Under the pieces are notes generated by a model. That model had not been told where the DNA came from. It saw only the letters and a list, made by a program, of their open reading frames with translations, and did no database searches. From DUOA01 sp012839095 (GTDB lineage Bacteria > Bacillota > Clostridia > Caldicoprobacterales > DTU083), in assembly GCA_050951505.1 (NCBI GenBank), contig JBMNJE010000003.1, forward strand, positions 124,001 through 188,000: a stretch of DNA of 64,000 nucleotides. Reading direction: 5' to 3'. Below, one piece after another: positions 44,604 to 53,682 of the stretch; positions within the stretch are counted from its first letter, which is position 1, and the number at the start of each line of letters is the position of its first letter. The position numbers and the translations under genes were made by a program.

Positions 44604-45584
44604 CTAATATATGTCACCGTTAAATATGGAATTCTTTACGATCACATAATCCACGTTTCGAATAGCTTCCAGCTTGTTTCCTCCGGCATAGGAAATGGAG
44701 GATTGCAGATCCTGTTCCATTTCGATTAAGGTATCCTTCAGGGATCCCCTGTACTCGACAAACATCTTCTTACCCTCTACATTCTTTCTTTCACCTTTCT
44801 GAAATTCCGAGGCTGAACCAAAATACTCCTTATAAAGCTTTCCGTCCTTTTCAATGGTAATCCCCGGAGATTCCTCATGACCGGCAAAGAGGGATCCAAT
44901 CATCACCATGGATGCTCCGAATCGGATGGATTTAGCAATATCGCCATGGGTTCTGATGCCGCCGTCGGCAATTATGGGCTTGCTGGCTGCCTTGGAACAC
45001 CAGCGGAGGGCAGCCAGCTGCCAGCCCCCGGTTCCAAACCCGGTTTTTAACTTGGTGATGCAGACCTTGCCCGGTCCGATTCCCACCTTGGTGGCATCTG
45101 CTCCTGCGTTTTCCAAATCCCTGACCGCTGCAGGCGTACCTACATTGCCTGCTATCAGGAAGCTGTCCGGCAGGTGTTGTTTGATATAACGAATCATGCG
45201 TATAACAGCATCGGAATGACCGTGGGCAACGTCTATGGTGATATATTCCGGCACCAGTCCATTCTGCACCAGCTGGTCAATAAAGTCATATTCCTCCTCT
45301 TTAATTCCCACGCTTACAGAGGCATACAAACCTCTTGCCCGCATATCCTGTATAAACTCCAGGCGCGTTTCCGGCTTAAACCGGTGCATGATATAAAAGT
45401 AATTGTTTTCCGCAAGAAAAACAGCTATACTTTCATCAATAATAGTCTGCATATTGGATGGTACCACCGGCAGCCGGAATCTCCCGGGTCCGAACTTGAT
45501 GGATGTGTCACACTCACTCCGGCTGTTTACAATACACTTATTGGGAATAAGCTGTACATCTTCGTAATCAAATACTCTGTCCAT
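44604..45584 (-). CDS. guaC: GMP reductase
   Basis: 326 residues from ATG 45584, with GAGAGGAGA upstream. It follows the GMP-reductase rather than IMP-dehydrogenase pattern: no CBS domains and an N-terminus RVFDYEDVQLIPNKC. The active-site loop is VGIGPGKVCITK with the catalytic Cys, followed by PIIADGGIRTHGDIAKSI. It converts GMP to IMP with NADPH. The leader carries a 9-bp inverted repeat (45642-45715). Confidence 0.9.
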   Translation of the reverse strand: MDRVFDYEDVQLIPNKCIVNSRSECDTSIKFGPGRFRLPVVPSNMQTIIDESIAVFLAENNYFYIMHRFKPETRLEFIQDMRARGLYASVSVGIKEEEYDFIDQLVQNGLVPEYITIDVAHGHSDAVIRMIRYIKQHLPDSFLIAGNVGTPAAVRDLENAGADATKVGIGPGKVCITKLKTGFGTGGWQLAALRWCSKAASKPIIADGGIRTHGDIAKSIRFGASMVMIGSLFAGHEESPGITIEKDGKLYKEYFGSASEFQKGERKNVEGKKMFVEYRGSLKDTLIEMEQDLQSSISYAGGNKLEAIRNVDYVIVKNSIFNGDIY

Positions 45585-45641
45585 AGGATCTCCTCTCTTG
45601 TTTGCATTAAAATATAAGATGTAAAGCAAGTTAATAGATGC

Positions 45642-45715
45642 AGCACTGCCAGCTTTATTTATCAACTGAATGCCAAGCCCTCAATCAAAGCAATTTTACT
45701 CACCCAGGCAGTGCT
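45642..45715 (-). repeat. Long-range inverted repeat in the guaC leader
   Basis: AGCACTGCC (45642-45650) and GGCAGTGCT (45707-45715) are perfect complements enclosing 56 bases. On the guaC strand this would form a closed structure about 60 bases before the start codon. It does not match the purine riboswitch core. Confidence 0.5.
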
Positions 45716-45788
45716 TTCTATGGTATTATTTTACCATATAATCAGAATATCGGAAGCAGGATAAAGGAATCTGCAGGGAGGATTAACC

Positions 45789-46712
45789 GTGAAAGGCAGA
45801 AGAACAAAAACCGTCCGTGGAAGGCATCACTCGAAAGTCCTTATTATTATTTCCATTTTGGCTCTTGTTTCACTCACATTATTTTTAGGGACCTTGTCTG
45901 GGACAGGCAGCCTTCGGGAAAAATGGGAGCATGCCCTGGAGCAAAACGGCCATCTGGAAGAGCATATACAGGTGCTTAAGACCTCTGCCCGGCAGCTGGA
46001 AGAGAAAAACCAGGCTTTGGAAGAGGCAAACACAAGTCTGAAAGAGGAGAATTTAGATCTGCAGGAAAAGGTTAACCGGCTGGAGAAGGATAATGCCGGG
46101 CTGGAAGCAGACATTCTCCTGCTTAGACAGCAAATGCAGCAAAGGGAATCGTCCTACCGCAAGGAGGTATTGAACGGGTTAGTTGATATTCAGGCATTGG
46201 ATTCCTCTATAGTGGTGGATCTCCGCTATGCGACTGAAGACAATTTTACAGGACGGCAGCTCTATCCGGACAACAGCAGGGCCTATCTCAGAAGGGAAAC
46301 AGCAGTTAAGCTGATACAGGCCAGTGAGATATTCAAAAAGGATGGTTATACCATTAAGATATGGGATGCCTACCGTCCTTTGTCTGTTCAGCGGATTATG
46401 TGGGAGCATTCGCCCCTGCCCGGCTTTCTTGCCCATCCGGACAAGGGTTCCAATCACAATCGGGGGGCAGCGGTAGACATTACCCTGATGGATCAGGAGG
46501 GCAATGAACTGGAAATGCCCACCGGATTTGATGATTTCACAGAGAAGGCTGCCAGGGATTATGCCGATCATTCCCCGGAGGCGAAGAAAAATATGGATTA
46601 TTTAACCCAGGTCATGGTCAGCTGCGGTTTTAGGGGCATCAGAACCGAGTGGTGGCATTTCGATGATCTGGATGCCAAAAACTATCCATTGTTGGATGTG
46701 GGTCTGGACTAA
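45789..46712 (+). CDS. VanX-like D-alanyl-D-alanine dipeptidase, membrane-anchored
   Basis: 307 residues from GTG 45789 with GGGAGGA upstream. A signal anchor (about 17-38) is followed by a Leu/Glu-rich coiled coil (about 45-115). The C-terminal domain is M15D: DLRYATEDNFTG, WDAYRPLSVQ, SNHNRGAAVDITL (zinc His and Asp) and EWWHFDD. VanX enzymes cleave D-Ala-D-Ala; this extracellular coiled-coil form more likely processes wall material. Upstream of DUF1622 and gatCAB. Confidence 0.88.
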   Translation: MKGRRTKTVRGRHHSKVLIIISILALVSLTLFLGTLSGTGSLREKWEHALEQNGHLEEHIQVLKTSARQLEEKNQALEEANTSLKEENLDLQEKVNRLEKDNAGLEADILLLRQQMQQRESSYRKEVLNGLVDIQALDSSIVVDLRYATEDNFTGRQLYPDNSRAYLRRETAVKLIQASEIFKKDGYTIKIWDAYRPLSVQRIMWEHSPLPGFLAHPDKGSNHNRGAAVDITLMDQEGNELEMPTGFDDFTEKAARDYADHSPEAKKNMDYLTQVMVSCGFRGIRTEWWHFDDLDAKNYPLLDVGLD

Positions 46713-46793
46713 ACCGCTCCATATCTATATAATAAGATATTGTATTTTCAGCATTATAAAATTTTCAGCACTAATTCAGGGGGAGGAGCAATT

Positions 46794-47162
46794 TTGAACG
46801 GAAGCTTGAATAAAATTCTGGAGACATTGGTATATTATACGGCCTACACTATGGAGATTGTAGGAATTGCTATAATTGTTGCCTCAGGGGTGAAAGCCTT
46901 ATACTACTTTGTCAAGGGGAAGATGCGGTTTCACAACCACCTGGTATCCCTGACCATGGCAGAGGGTATGAACATGAGCCTGGGCTTCTTACTGGCTGCG
47001 GAGCTGTCCTTAAGTATAGTAACCAAGACAATTCCAAACCTGATTGTCCTTGGAGGCATAGCAGCCATAAGAGTAGGTCTGACATTTGTACTGCATTGGG
47101 AAATTGGTGAATATGAAAAACGAGCTGATTCAGAAACTCATCCTGAAAAGCGTCCGAGATAG
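46794..47162 (+). CDS. DUF1622 membrane protein
   Basis: 122 residues from TTG 46794, preceded by GGGGGAGGAG; an upstream TTG at 46740 is unlikely. Three hydrophobic segments with the family pattern MEIVGIAIIV and VLGGIAAIRVGLTFVLHWEI. Function unknown. It ends 52 bases before gatC. Confidence 0.85.
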   Translation: MNGSLNKILETLVYYTAYTMEIVGIAIIVASGVKALYYFVKGKMRFHNHLVSLTMAEGMNMSLGFLLAAELSLSIVTKTIPNLIVLGGIAAIRVGLTFVLHWEIGEYEKRADSETHPEKRPR

Positions 47163-47214
47163 CTGCAAGTCCACAGCACCTGCTCCTATATCTTTCTGAT
47201 GGGAGGAAGATACA

Positions 47215-47559
47215 GTGAAAACAGATGTGAACACCGTTAAGCATATGGCCCGGCTGGCTAAACTTAAATTGACCGATCAGGAGGCAGCTGCACTGGCGGA
47301 AGATTTGAGTTCTCTTTTTGCAGAGCTGAATAATATCCGTCTTGATGAGACTACGGGACAGTGTGAAACGACGGCACAGAAACTCGATATAGCTCAGCTT
47401 GAAGGCTGTGCCTTGCGCAAGGATGAGCCGGATAAGTTTCCCTATCGGACTGAACTTCTCCAAAGCATGAAGCATATCAGGGATGACTATGCAGTTATGC
47501 CAAGGGCCCTGAATCCGGATGGGGGATGGGACAGTGAAGAGTCAAAACATGATGAGTAA
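47215..47559 (+). CDS. gatC: Asp/Glu-tRNA amidotransferase subunit C
   Basis: 114 residues from GTG 47215, with GGGAGGAAG upstream. The N-terminal VKHMARLAKLKLTDQEAAAL and the later LRKDEP and YAVMPRALN blocks match GatC, which wraps around GatA and GatB. It is somewhat longer than the usual ~95 residues owing to a polar tail. It overlaps the gatA start by about 11 bases. Confidence 0.9.
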   Translation: MKTDVNTVKHMARLAKLKLTDQEAAALAEDLSSLFAELNNIRLDETTGQCETTAQKLDIAQLEGCALRKDEPDKFPYRTELLQSMKHIRDDYAVMPRALNPDGGWDSEESKHDE

Positions 47560-49006
47560 TAATGTCGGTGAAATGACAATTTCAGAGCTGGCAGAGGGAT
47601 ACCGGTACAGGCATTTTTCCATCAGGGAAACCGTCCGGCACTATTTGGAACGGATTGCCAAACTGGATGAAGGCCTTGGCACATTCATTACCGTCTGCAA
47701 GGAAACTGCCCTCAGGGAAGCTGAAAAGCTGGATGAAGGGTTGAGCAGAGGCGGTGATATCGGGCTGCTGGGCGGCATTCCCCTGGTTGTTGCCGATAAT
47801 ATCTGTACCAGGGGTATCAGGACAACCTGTGCTTCCAGGGCACTGGAAGACTTTGTTCCGTCTTATGATGCGGCGGCGGTGGAAAGGCTTAAGGCTGCAG
47901 GGGCCCTAATAATCGGCAAGACCGGTCTGAATGAATTTGCCATCGGGGCAAGCACTGAAGGTACAGCCCATCAGGCAGCATGCTTCTTCGGCAACTTACG
48001 AAAGGGCAGCAGGGCATATGGCGATTTAACCTGCGGCTCGGCTGCGGCTTTGGCAGCAGGTTTCGCTCCTCTGGCCTTAAGTTCCGGCACAAGGGGTGCT
48101 GTAACCCTGTCTGCCGCCTTTTATGGTCTGGTGGGGCTCAAACCCACCTGCGGGGCTGTTTCCAGATATGGATTGATCCCTTTTACCTCCACTTTGGATC
48201 AAATCGGACTTATGGCACGGGATACCAGGGACTGTGCTCTGGCATTTCAAATTATCCGGAATAATGTCAATACATCTGATACAGAAGAATTAAGTAAGGG
48301 AGTAGAGGGCCTAAGGATAGGCATACCCAAGGAATTGACGGAATGTATCCGGGAGCAGAATCAGGAGCTAGCAGCTGCGATTCATAAGGCGATAAGGATT
48401 TATGAAAGGCTGGGTGCTGAAGTAGGGGAAATGTCCCTGCCCCCGGCTGACGGCTGCCTGTCTGCCTATGAGATTATAGCATCTGCTGAGGCTGGTTCCA
48501 ACCTGGCCAGATATGACGGGATGCATTACGGGTACTGTTCAGATATGCCGCCGGATGAAGCAGAACATAACCTAAATGAGATGATAATAAGAAGCAGGAC
48601 GGAAAGCTTTGGGATGGAAGTAAAGCGCTGTATTATACTTGGAACTTATGTGCTTTCCACAGAGCATGGTGCTGCCTGTTTGCGAAAGGCGGTTCAGGTG
48701 AGAAGGAGAGTTCAGAATGCCTGGAAGGAAGCCTTCCGGCACTGTGATTTAATGCTTCTGCCTGTCTTATCGGATTCAAATGGCTTTTCTGTAACGGATG
48801 GTTATGCCATGATGATGGACATGGCGGGAATCCCTGCTGTTACCGTACCCTGTGGCTTCAGCTCTTCCGCTTTGCCTATAGGCCTTCAGCTGGCAGCAGA
48901 CCACTATAAGGAAGGAAGGCTGCTTCGGGCTGCATACAGTCTGGAGCAGGAGCTGGCATTAACCGGATTTAGGCCTGTATGGAAGGAGGCAGATCGGTTT
49001 GTTTGA
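47549..49006 (+). CDS. gatA: GatA-like amidotransferase subunit lacking the amidase catalytic triad
   Basis: 485 residues from ATG 47549. It aligns with GatA throughout: RTTCASRALEDF, IGKTGLNEFAIGASTE, GLVGLKPTCGAVSRYGLIPF, TSTLDQIG and the C-terminal MAGIPAVTVPCG. All three residues of the amidase-signature triad are changed. The Lys of VKDN is Ala82 (VVADN), the cis-Ser of GGSSGGS is Leu160 (GDLTCGS) and the nucleophile Ser of DTGGS is Ala184 (GTRGA). The 24-residue spacing of the last two is preserved, so this is substitution, not misalignment. It should not hydrolyse glutamine. It overlaps gatB by eight bases, and the operon is intact. Confidence 0.9.
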   Translation: MMSNNVGEMTISELAEGYRYRHFSIRETVRHYLERIAKLDEGLGTFITVCKETALREAEKLDEGLSRGGDIGLLGGIPLVVADNICTRGIRTTCASRALEDFVPSYDAAAVERLKAAGALIIGKTGLNEFAIGASTEGTAHQAACFFGNLRKGSRAYGDLTCGSAAALAAGFAPLALSSGTRGAVTLSAAFYGLVGLKPTCGAVSRYGLIPFTSTLDQIGLMARDTRDCALAFQIIRNNVNTSDTEELSKGVEGLRIGIPKELTECIREQNQELAAAIHKAIRIYERLGAEVGEMSLPPADGCLSAYEIIASAEAGSNLARYDGMHYGYCSDMPPDEAEHNLNEMIIRSRTESFGMEVKRCIILGTYVLSTEHGAACLRKAVQVRRRVQNAWKEAFRHCDLMLLPVLSDSNGFSVTDGYAMMMDMAGIPAVTVPCGFSSSALPIGLQLAADHYKEGRLLRAAYSLEQELALTGFRPVWKEADRFV

Positions 49007-50447
49007 AACCATCATCGGCCTGGAAATCCATGTGGAGCTGAAAACCAGAACCAAGCTCTTCTGCGGCTGCTCAACCGGATTCGGTGATCCGCCCAATCAC
49101 AATATCTGTCCTGTCTGCGCAGGCATGCCGGGTGCACTGCCGGCATTGAATGAAGAGGCGGTCAGGCTGGCAATACGGGCAGGCAGGGCTTTGTCATGCA
49201 GAATCAATCCTGTCAGCAGCTTTGACAGGAAAAGCTATTTCTATCCCGATCTTCCCAAGTCCTATCAAATTACCCAGCATCAAATACCCATATGTGAGGG
49301 CGGGTATCTGGATCTGGAGGATCCGGACAATTCGCCGGAAAAGGGCCTATATAGGCGCATTGCCATTGAAAGAATCCATCTGGAAGAGGATGCTGCCAAA
49401 CTGATTCATCCGGAGGACCGGCCGGTTACTCTTGTTGACTACAATCGGGCAGGAATACCCCTTATTGAAATTGTCACCCGTCCGGAGCTGACATCTCCTG
49501 AAGACGCGGCTGCCTTTCTGAAAGAGCTGAAAGCCATATTGGAATATTTGGGTGTATCGGACTGCAGAATGGAGCAGGGTTCTCTCCGCTGTGATGTCAA
49601 TATCTCAGTCAGGAAAACCGGCAGCAGGAAGCCGGGTACAAAGGTTGAGATCAAGAACATGAATTCCTTCAGGGAAATTCAAAAAGCCCTGGAGTATGAG
49701 CAGGAGCGGCAGAAGAAGCTGTTTTTGTCAAACAGGTCCCATGAGATTATCAGCGAAACCAGAATGTGGGACAGCCGGCAGGGCATCACAAAGCCCATGC
49801 GTTTCAAAGACGAAGGCCGCCATTACCGGTTCTTCCCTGAGCCGGATCTGCCCCCGATTGATCTCAGAAGCAGCCGGACTCTTTCCTGGCTGGAGGAAAA
49901 TCTTCCCGAGCTGCCCGGGCAGAAAAGAGAGCGGTTTGTAAAACAATACGGGCTCAGCAGCTACGAGGCAGGCATATTGACGGGCAGCAGGGCCCTGGCA
50001 GATTATTTTGAAGAGGTGACAGCTTACGGCGTCCGGCCCGGGGATGCCTCCAATTGGATTATCACAGAGCTGCTGAGGCTGTGGAAACCATCGGAAGACC
50101 GGGGCAGCCCTGTGAGAAGCCGGTCACTGGCTCAGCTGATTCGGCTGATTGATGAGGGAAGGATCAGCAGAAATGCGGCCAAGGAAGTATTGAATGATAT
50201 GCATGCCGCAGGCAGGGAGCCCATGGATATCATCATGCAAAAGAATTTGATCCAGGTAAGCGGGCAGGATGAAATTGCGGAACTGGTGGAAGCTGTGATG
50301 GCTGATAACACAGACGCAGTTCAGGAATATAAGGCGGGTAAAAGCAAAGTGTTCGGCTTTCTGATGGGGCAGATTATGAAAGCCGGCAGGGGCAGGGTGA
50401 ATCCCAATATTGCCGGAAAAATACTTGAGGAAAGGCTTAAAGGATAG
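48999..50447 (+). CDS. gatB: Asp/Glu-tRNA amidotransferase subunit B
   Basis: 482 residues starting at TTG 48999 (MFETIIGLEIHVELKT), inside the end of gatA, preceded by GGAGG. The kinase/transamidase domain is intact in appearance: zinc cysteines LFCGCSTGF and ICPVCAGMPG, FDRKSYFYPDLPKSYQITQ, RIHLEEDAAKLIH and MEQGSLRCDVNIS. The helical and YqeY tail (about 330-482) that binds tRNA is present. GatB phosphorylates Glu-tRNA(Gln) or Asp-tRNA(Asn) and adds ammonia. With this GatA the ammonia source is unclear. Confidence 0.95.
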   Translation: MFETIIGLEIHVELKTRTKLFCGCSTGFGDPPNHNICPVCAGMPGALPALNEEAVRLAIRAGRALSCRINPVSSFDRKSYFYPDLPKSYQITQHQIPICEGGYLDLEDPDNSPEKGLYRRIAIERIHLEEDAAKLIHPEDRPVTLVDYNRAGIPLIEIVTRPELTSPEDAAAFLKELKAILEYLGVSDCRMEQGSLRCDVNISVRKTGSRKPGTKVEIKNMNSFREIQKALEYEQERQKKLFLSNRSHEIISETRMWDSRQGITKPMRFKDEGRHYRFFPEPDLPPIDLRSSRTLSWLEENLPELPGQKRERFVKQYGLSSYEAGILTGSRALADYFEEVTAYGVRPGDASNWIITELLRLWKPSEDRGSPVRSRSLAQLIRLIDEGRISRNAAKEVLNDMHAAGREPMDIIMQKNLIQVSGQDEIAELVEAVMADNTDAVQEYKAGKSKVFGFLMGQIMKAGRGRVNPNIAGKILEERLKG

Positions 50448-50546
50448 TAACAGATTTATGAAAACAGGTACCGGTAAAAGCAAATCCGCTGCAACAGGTT
50501 TCAGCCCGACTGCAGCGGATTGGATTTTGAGGCAATATAATAACTG

Positions 50547-51740
50547 TTATTTGGTAAAATCGTCGAAGTAGCCCTGCACATATACCACAGGTGTACCCTT
50601 ATCGCCGCTGCCCGAGGTAAGATCACAGAGGGAGCCGATTAAATCAGTCAGCCGTCTGGGGGTGGTACCCTGGGACAGCATATCTCCCACCAAATCGGAT
50701 TGCTTGTTTTTTATATATTCGGCAATGGCTTTTCTCTGCTCTTCCCCCTTCAAATGGGAAAAGAAGTTATCTGCCAGATATTTAAGCTTCAGCTCACTGG
50801 GGGTGCCTTCCAAACCTTTTGTATAGCCGGGAGAGACCACCGGATCCGCCAACTCCCAAATTTTGCCCACGGGATCCCTGAAGGCGCCGTCTCCGTATAC
50901 CATTACCTCTACGTTTTTTCCGGTTTTCTCCTTCATGACAGCCTGTATTCTTTCAACCAGCAGTTGACTGTCCCTGGGGAAAAGCTTAACTTCATCCTCT
51001 GTTGCCTTATTGGCGCCTAACAGCCCGTATTCCTCATTATATCCGTTGCTGCCGATAGGCCGGGTCAGAATATCTTCCAGTCCGTATACCTTTTCGACTC
51101 CATTGGCTGTCAGGATGCGCCGGGTTCTGGCTCTTGTATGGATATCGCAGGTAAGAACGCTCTTTGTATACTGCAGTATGGTCAGGGGATTATTGGAGAA
51201 AACTATTTCACATTCCCTGCCTTCCTTTTCCACGAGGGAACGGTAATACTCAACGTAATCAACGCCGGTGAAGGTGTGCCTGGTGCTGCCGAACATTTCC
51301 CTGAATTGTTTTTCGGTGAACACATGGGACCAGGGATTGACACCCTTTTCGTCCAATTGATCCAGGTTGACCAGGTGGTTTCCTACCTCATCTGAGGGGT
51401 AGCTGAGCATAAGCACAATTTTTTTGGATGCTCCCCTTGCAATGCCCCGCAGGCAGATTCCAAACCGGTTGCGGCTGAGTATGGGGAATACCAGGCCAAT
51501 GGTATCTCCGCCAAACTTTTCACTAATGTCCTCTGCAATGGCATCAACAGATGCATAATTGCCTTGAGCACGGCCTACAACAGACTCAGTAACAGCAATG
51601 ATATCCCTGTCCTGTATGGTAAAGCCCTCTGACTGAGCGGCCTTCAATATACAATCAGGCACAATCTGCTCCAGGTTATCCCCTTTGTTGATAATTGGAG
51701 TACGAATTCCCCTTACAACGGTTCCTACCATCCTTACCAT
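50547..51740 (-). CDS. CofE-like (F420:glutamate ligase fold) protein
   Basis: 397 residues; AAGGAGAGG before ATG 51740. The N-terminal RGIRTPIINKGDNLEQIV and DIIAVTESVVGRAQGNY, and RNRFGICLRGIARGA, match the coenzyme F420-0:gamma-glutamyl ligase (CofE) family. No F420 biosynthesis genes are nearby and most Clostridia lack F420, so the substrate is probably different. It follows thiT by 139 bases on the same strand and might share its transcript. Confidence 0.8.
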   Translation of the reverse strand: MVRMVGTVVRGIRTPIINKGDNLEQIVPDCILKAAQSEGFTIQDRDIIAVTESVVGRAQGNYASVDAIAEDISEKFGGDTIGLVFPILSRNRFGICLRGIARGASKKIVLMLSYPSDEVGNHLVNLDQLDEKGVNPWSHVFTEKQFREMFGSTRHTFTGVDYVEYYRSLVEKEGRECEIVFSNNPLTILQYTKSVLTCDIHTRARTRRILTANGVEKVYGLEDILTRPIGSNGYNEEYGLLGANKATEDEVKLFPRDSQLLVERIQAVMKEKTGKNVEVMVYGDGAFRDPVGKIWELADPVVSPGYTKGLEGTPSELKLKYLADNFFSHLKGEEQRKAIAEYIKNKQSDLVGDMLSQGTTPRRLTDLIGSLCDLTSGSGDKGTPVVYVQGYFDDFTK

Positions 51741-51879
51741 AATACCCTCTCCTTTGACCGGCCGGCATAAACCGGCTCAAACCTGTTGTCTGATTTTTTG
51801 CGTGAAGAATCGGATCTCACAATAGTAATATACACTTTTCATGGTCATAAGTAAAATAAAAAATGCAATCAATCTTTAT

Positions 51880-52530
51880 TTACTTATTGCTATAGGTGCT
51901 TTGAAGCCGGTTTATCATATTTCTCATCTGGGGCAGCATGACAATGACAGCGCAGATCACAAATTCCACACCCAGATAGGAGCCGTTATAGCTCAGGGAA
52001 TATAAGGCGGCATGCTGATCGCCTGCATATTCTGCAAAAAACAGGATACCCGTCAGAAAATGCATTGAAAACCTGCCCAGGATGGCAACAAAACTGCCCA
52101 GCAGCAGGTTTTTCCTGAAAAAGCCGGCAAGGCCAAGCATCCCGAAAGCAACGGGATAGTCAAAGAGAAACTGGGCCCAATGGACTATATAAGGATCCTG
52201 AATATACTGGAGCATACCATAAGCCATTCCCGTAATGATGCCGGGAACGGGTCCGAATATATAGGCATAGATAATCATGGGCAGCATGCTGCCGGGAGTT
52301 ATGCTTCCACCCTGAGGCATGCGAAAGAGCCGGATGTAGGACAGCACAAATGACAAGGCAACGGAGACGCTGGCGTATACCAGCATCCTGGTGGTAAAAC
52401 GGACCTGTCTGCTTTTTTGTATCAGAATTATACCGCCAAGACCTGCCACTGACAAAAGGACCAGGATGGCAATGGTACTGGGGGTCAGGTCTGCAAATTT
52501 GCCGAAGATATCGGAAAAAAGAAACATCAT
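51880..52530 (-). CDS. thiT: Thiamine ECF transporter substrate-binding subunit
   Basis: 216 residues from ATG 52530, just after AGGAGGG. A longer frame to 52605 is excluded because it would start inside the riboswitch terminator. Six membrane segments. Thiamine-site signatures: MPQGGSITPGSMLPM, QYIQDPYIVHWAQFLFDYP and FAEYAG. ThiT captures thiamine and works with the shared EcfAA'T energising module encoded elsewhere. Controlled by the TPP riboswitch upstream. Confidence 0.95.
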   Translation of the reverse strand: MMFLFSDIFGKFADLTPSTIAILVLLSVAGLGGIILIQKSRQVRFTTRMLVYASVSVALSFVLSYIRLFRMPQGGSITPGSMLPMIIYAYIFGPVPGIITGMAYGMLQYIQDPYIVHWAQFLFDYPVAFGMLGLAGFFRKNLLLGSFVAILGRFSMHFLTGILFFAEYAGDQHAALYSLSYNGSYLGVEFVICAVIVMLPQMRNMINRLQSTYSNK

Positions 52531-52601
52531 ATAAAATCCCTCCTGAATCTTAATCATGCATATAAGCGGGAAGAAATGCAGAATAGAGAAGAATCGGGAA
52601 A

Positions 52602-52632
52602 ACAAAAAACATGAAAGGAAGCTTTCATGTTT
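52602..52632 (-). terminator. Riboswitch-controlled terminator before thiT
   Basis: On the minus strand ACATGAAAG pairs with CTTTCATGT (plus 52609-52617 and 52622-52630) followed by a U run (plus 52604-52608). It is the expected off-state of the TPP riboswitch. Confidence 0.85.
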
Positions 52633-52664
52633 GGAATCAGATACTGTCTGTTCTGTTTGATGGT

Positions 52665-52752
52665 ATGCTTCCCTACGCAGGCATTATCCTACAGGTTCAA
52701 AGGGTCGGATTTCAAAGGAAACCCTCTCAGCCGCAGCTCCCCCAGCTTTCTA
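52665..52752 (-). ncRNA. TPP riboswitch (THI element)
   Basis: Read leftward, the aptamer shows GGGGGAGC, GGCTGAGAGGG, GACCCTTTGAACCTG, then TAGGATAATGCCTGCG and TAGGGAAGC. These are the near-universal conserved blocks of the TPP aptamer in order. A terminator follows 30 bases later and then thiT, so thiamine pyrophosphate should repress the gene by transcription termination. Confidence 0.97.
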
Positions 52753-52914
52753 TGCTTTTTTTACAGTATAGCATTTTACCTTCTGTATGGCAAGCGGTTC
52801 CCTTTTACAAATCCCGTTTAGTGGAAGGATAATAAGGCCTCTGGTCGAATTACTCATATATGGCAGAAAACAACTGCACGAGGGGCAGAATAAGGATAGA
52901 AAGGTGACGGCAGG

Positions 52915-53544
52915 ATGAATCAATATTATTGCAGAAAAACTCAATATCCCCTGAACATAGATGGAGACGTAAAAAAGCCGAAATGGGAACAGGCTGAAAA
53001 GGTATTTCTGGTGGATACTGTTACAGGGCAGCCTCCCAGACAGAAAACCTGGTGCAAGCTCCTTTGGGATGAAGACTTTTTATATGCGGCATTTTACTGT
53101 GAGGATGATTATATCAATGCCGGCCTCACGGGCTACAACGATAAAATTTACGAGGAAGAAGTGGTGGAAATTTTCCTGGACGATAATTGTGACCTGAAGA
53201 CCTATATCGAAATTGAGCTGAGTCCATTAAATACCCTTCTTCATTACAGCATGCATAATGATCTCAGGGGTACCAAAATTGCCTTTGCCAGGGTGGAGAA
53301 AACCATTATCAGTGCTGTTCGGGATGACCGGGAACAGAATATCTGGACAGCTGAGCTGGCAATTCCCTTCACGGAATTTTTGACTGCTCCAAACAGTCCT
53401 CCCAAAAAAGGAGACAAGTGGCTGATGAACCTTTACCGCATAGATCGGCCCTTGGACGGCTCTGATGAATACACTGCCTGGCAGCCTACAGGAAAAATTA
53501 ACTATCATATGCCGGAAAAATTCGGAACCCTGGTATTTGCTTAA
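52915..53544 (+). CDS. Carbohydrate-binding family 9-like protein
   Basis: 209 residues, AAGGTGACGGCAGG upstream. No signal peptide. The pattern LWDEDFLYAAFYCEDDYINA, then EEVVEIFLDDN and ELAIPFTEF, is that of CBM9-like domains found alone or on xylanases. As a lone cytosolic domain its ligand is unknown. Confidence 0.8.
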   Translation: MNQYYCRKTQYPLNIDGDVKKPKWEQAEKVFLVDTVTGQPPRQKTWCKLLWDEDFLYAAFYCEDDYINAGLTGYNDKIYEEEVVEIFLDDNCDLKTYIEIELSPLNTLLHYSMHNDLRGTKIAFARVEKTIISAVRDDREQNIWTAELAIPFTEFLTAPNSPPKKGDKWLMNLYRIDRPLDGSDEYTAWQPTGKINYHMPEKFGTLVFA

Positions 53545-53613
53545 AAGCAAACAACTGGAATCATATGAGTAAGAGGGTAACATGGCACGGAACTGTCAAT
53601 ACATAGAAGGAAG

Positions 53614-53645
53614 CAAAAACGGTTTCCAAAGAATTGGAAACCGTT
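53614..53645 (-). terminator. Terminator for the leftward sugar isomerase gene
   Basis: AACGGTTTCC (53618-53627) and GGAAACCGTT (53636-53645) form a 10-bp stem; on the minus strand it is followed by a U run (plus A's at 53614-53618). Confidence 0.85.
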
Positions 53646-53682
53646 CAGGGTCATTCATGTTCATGGATGATTTAAGGCTGAT

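Noticed and set aside
45585..45788. Purine riboswitch before guaC
   Set aside because: The inverted repeat is present but the conserved junction and loop residues of the purine aptamer are not.
50547..51740. F420 biosynthesis gene
   Set aside because: Family match to CofE is real, but no cofC, cofD, cofG/H or F420-dependent enzyme is visible and the host group generally lacks F420.
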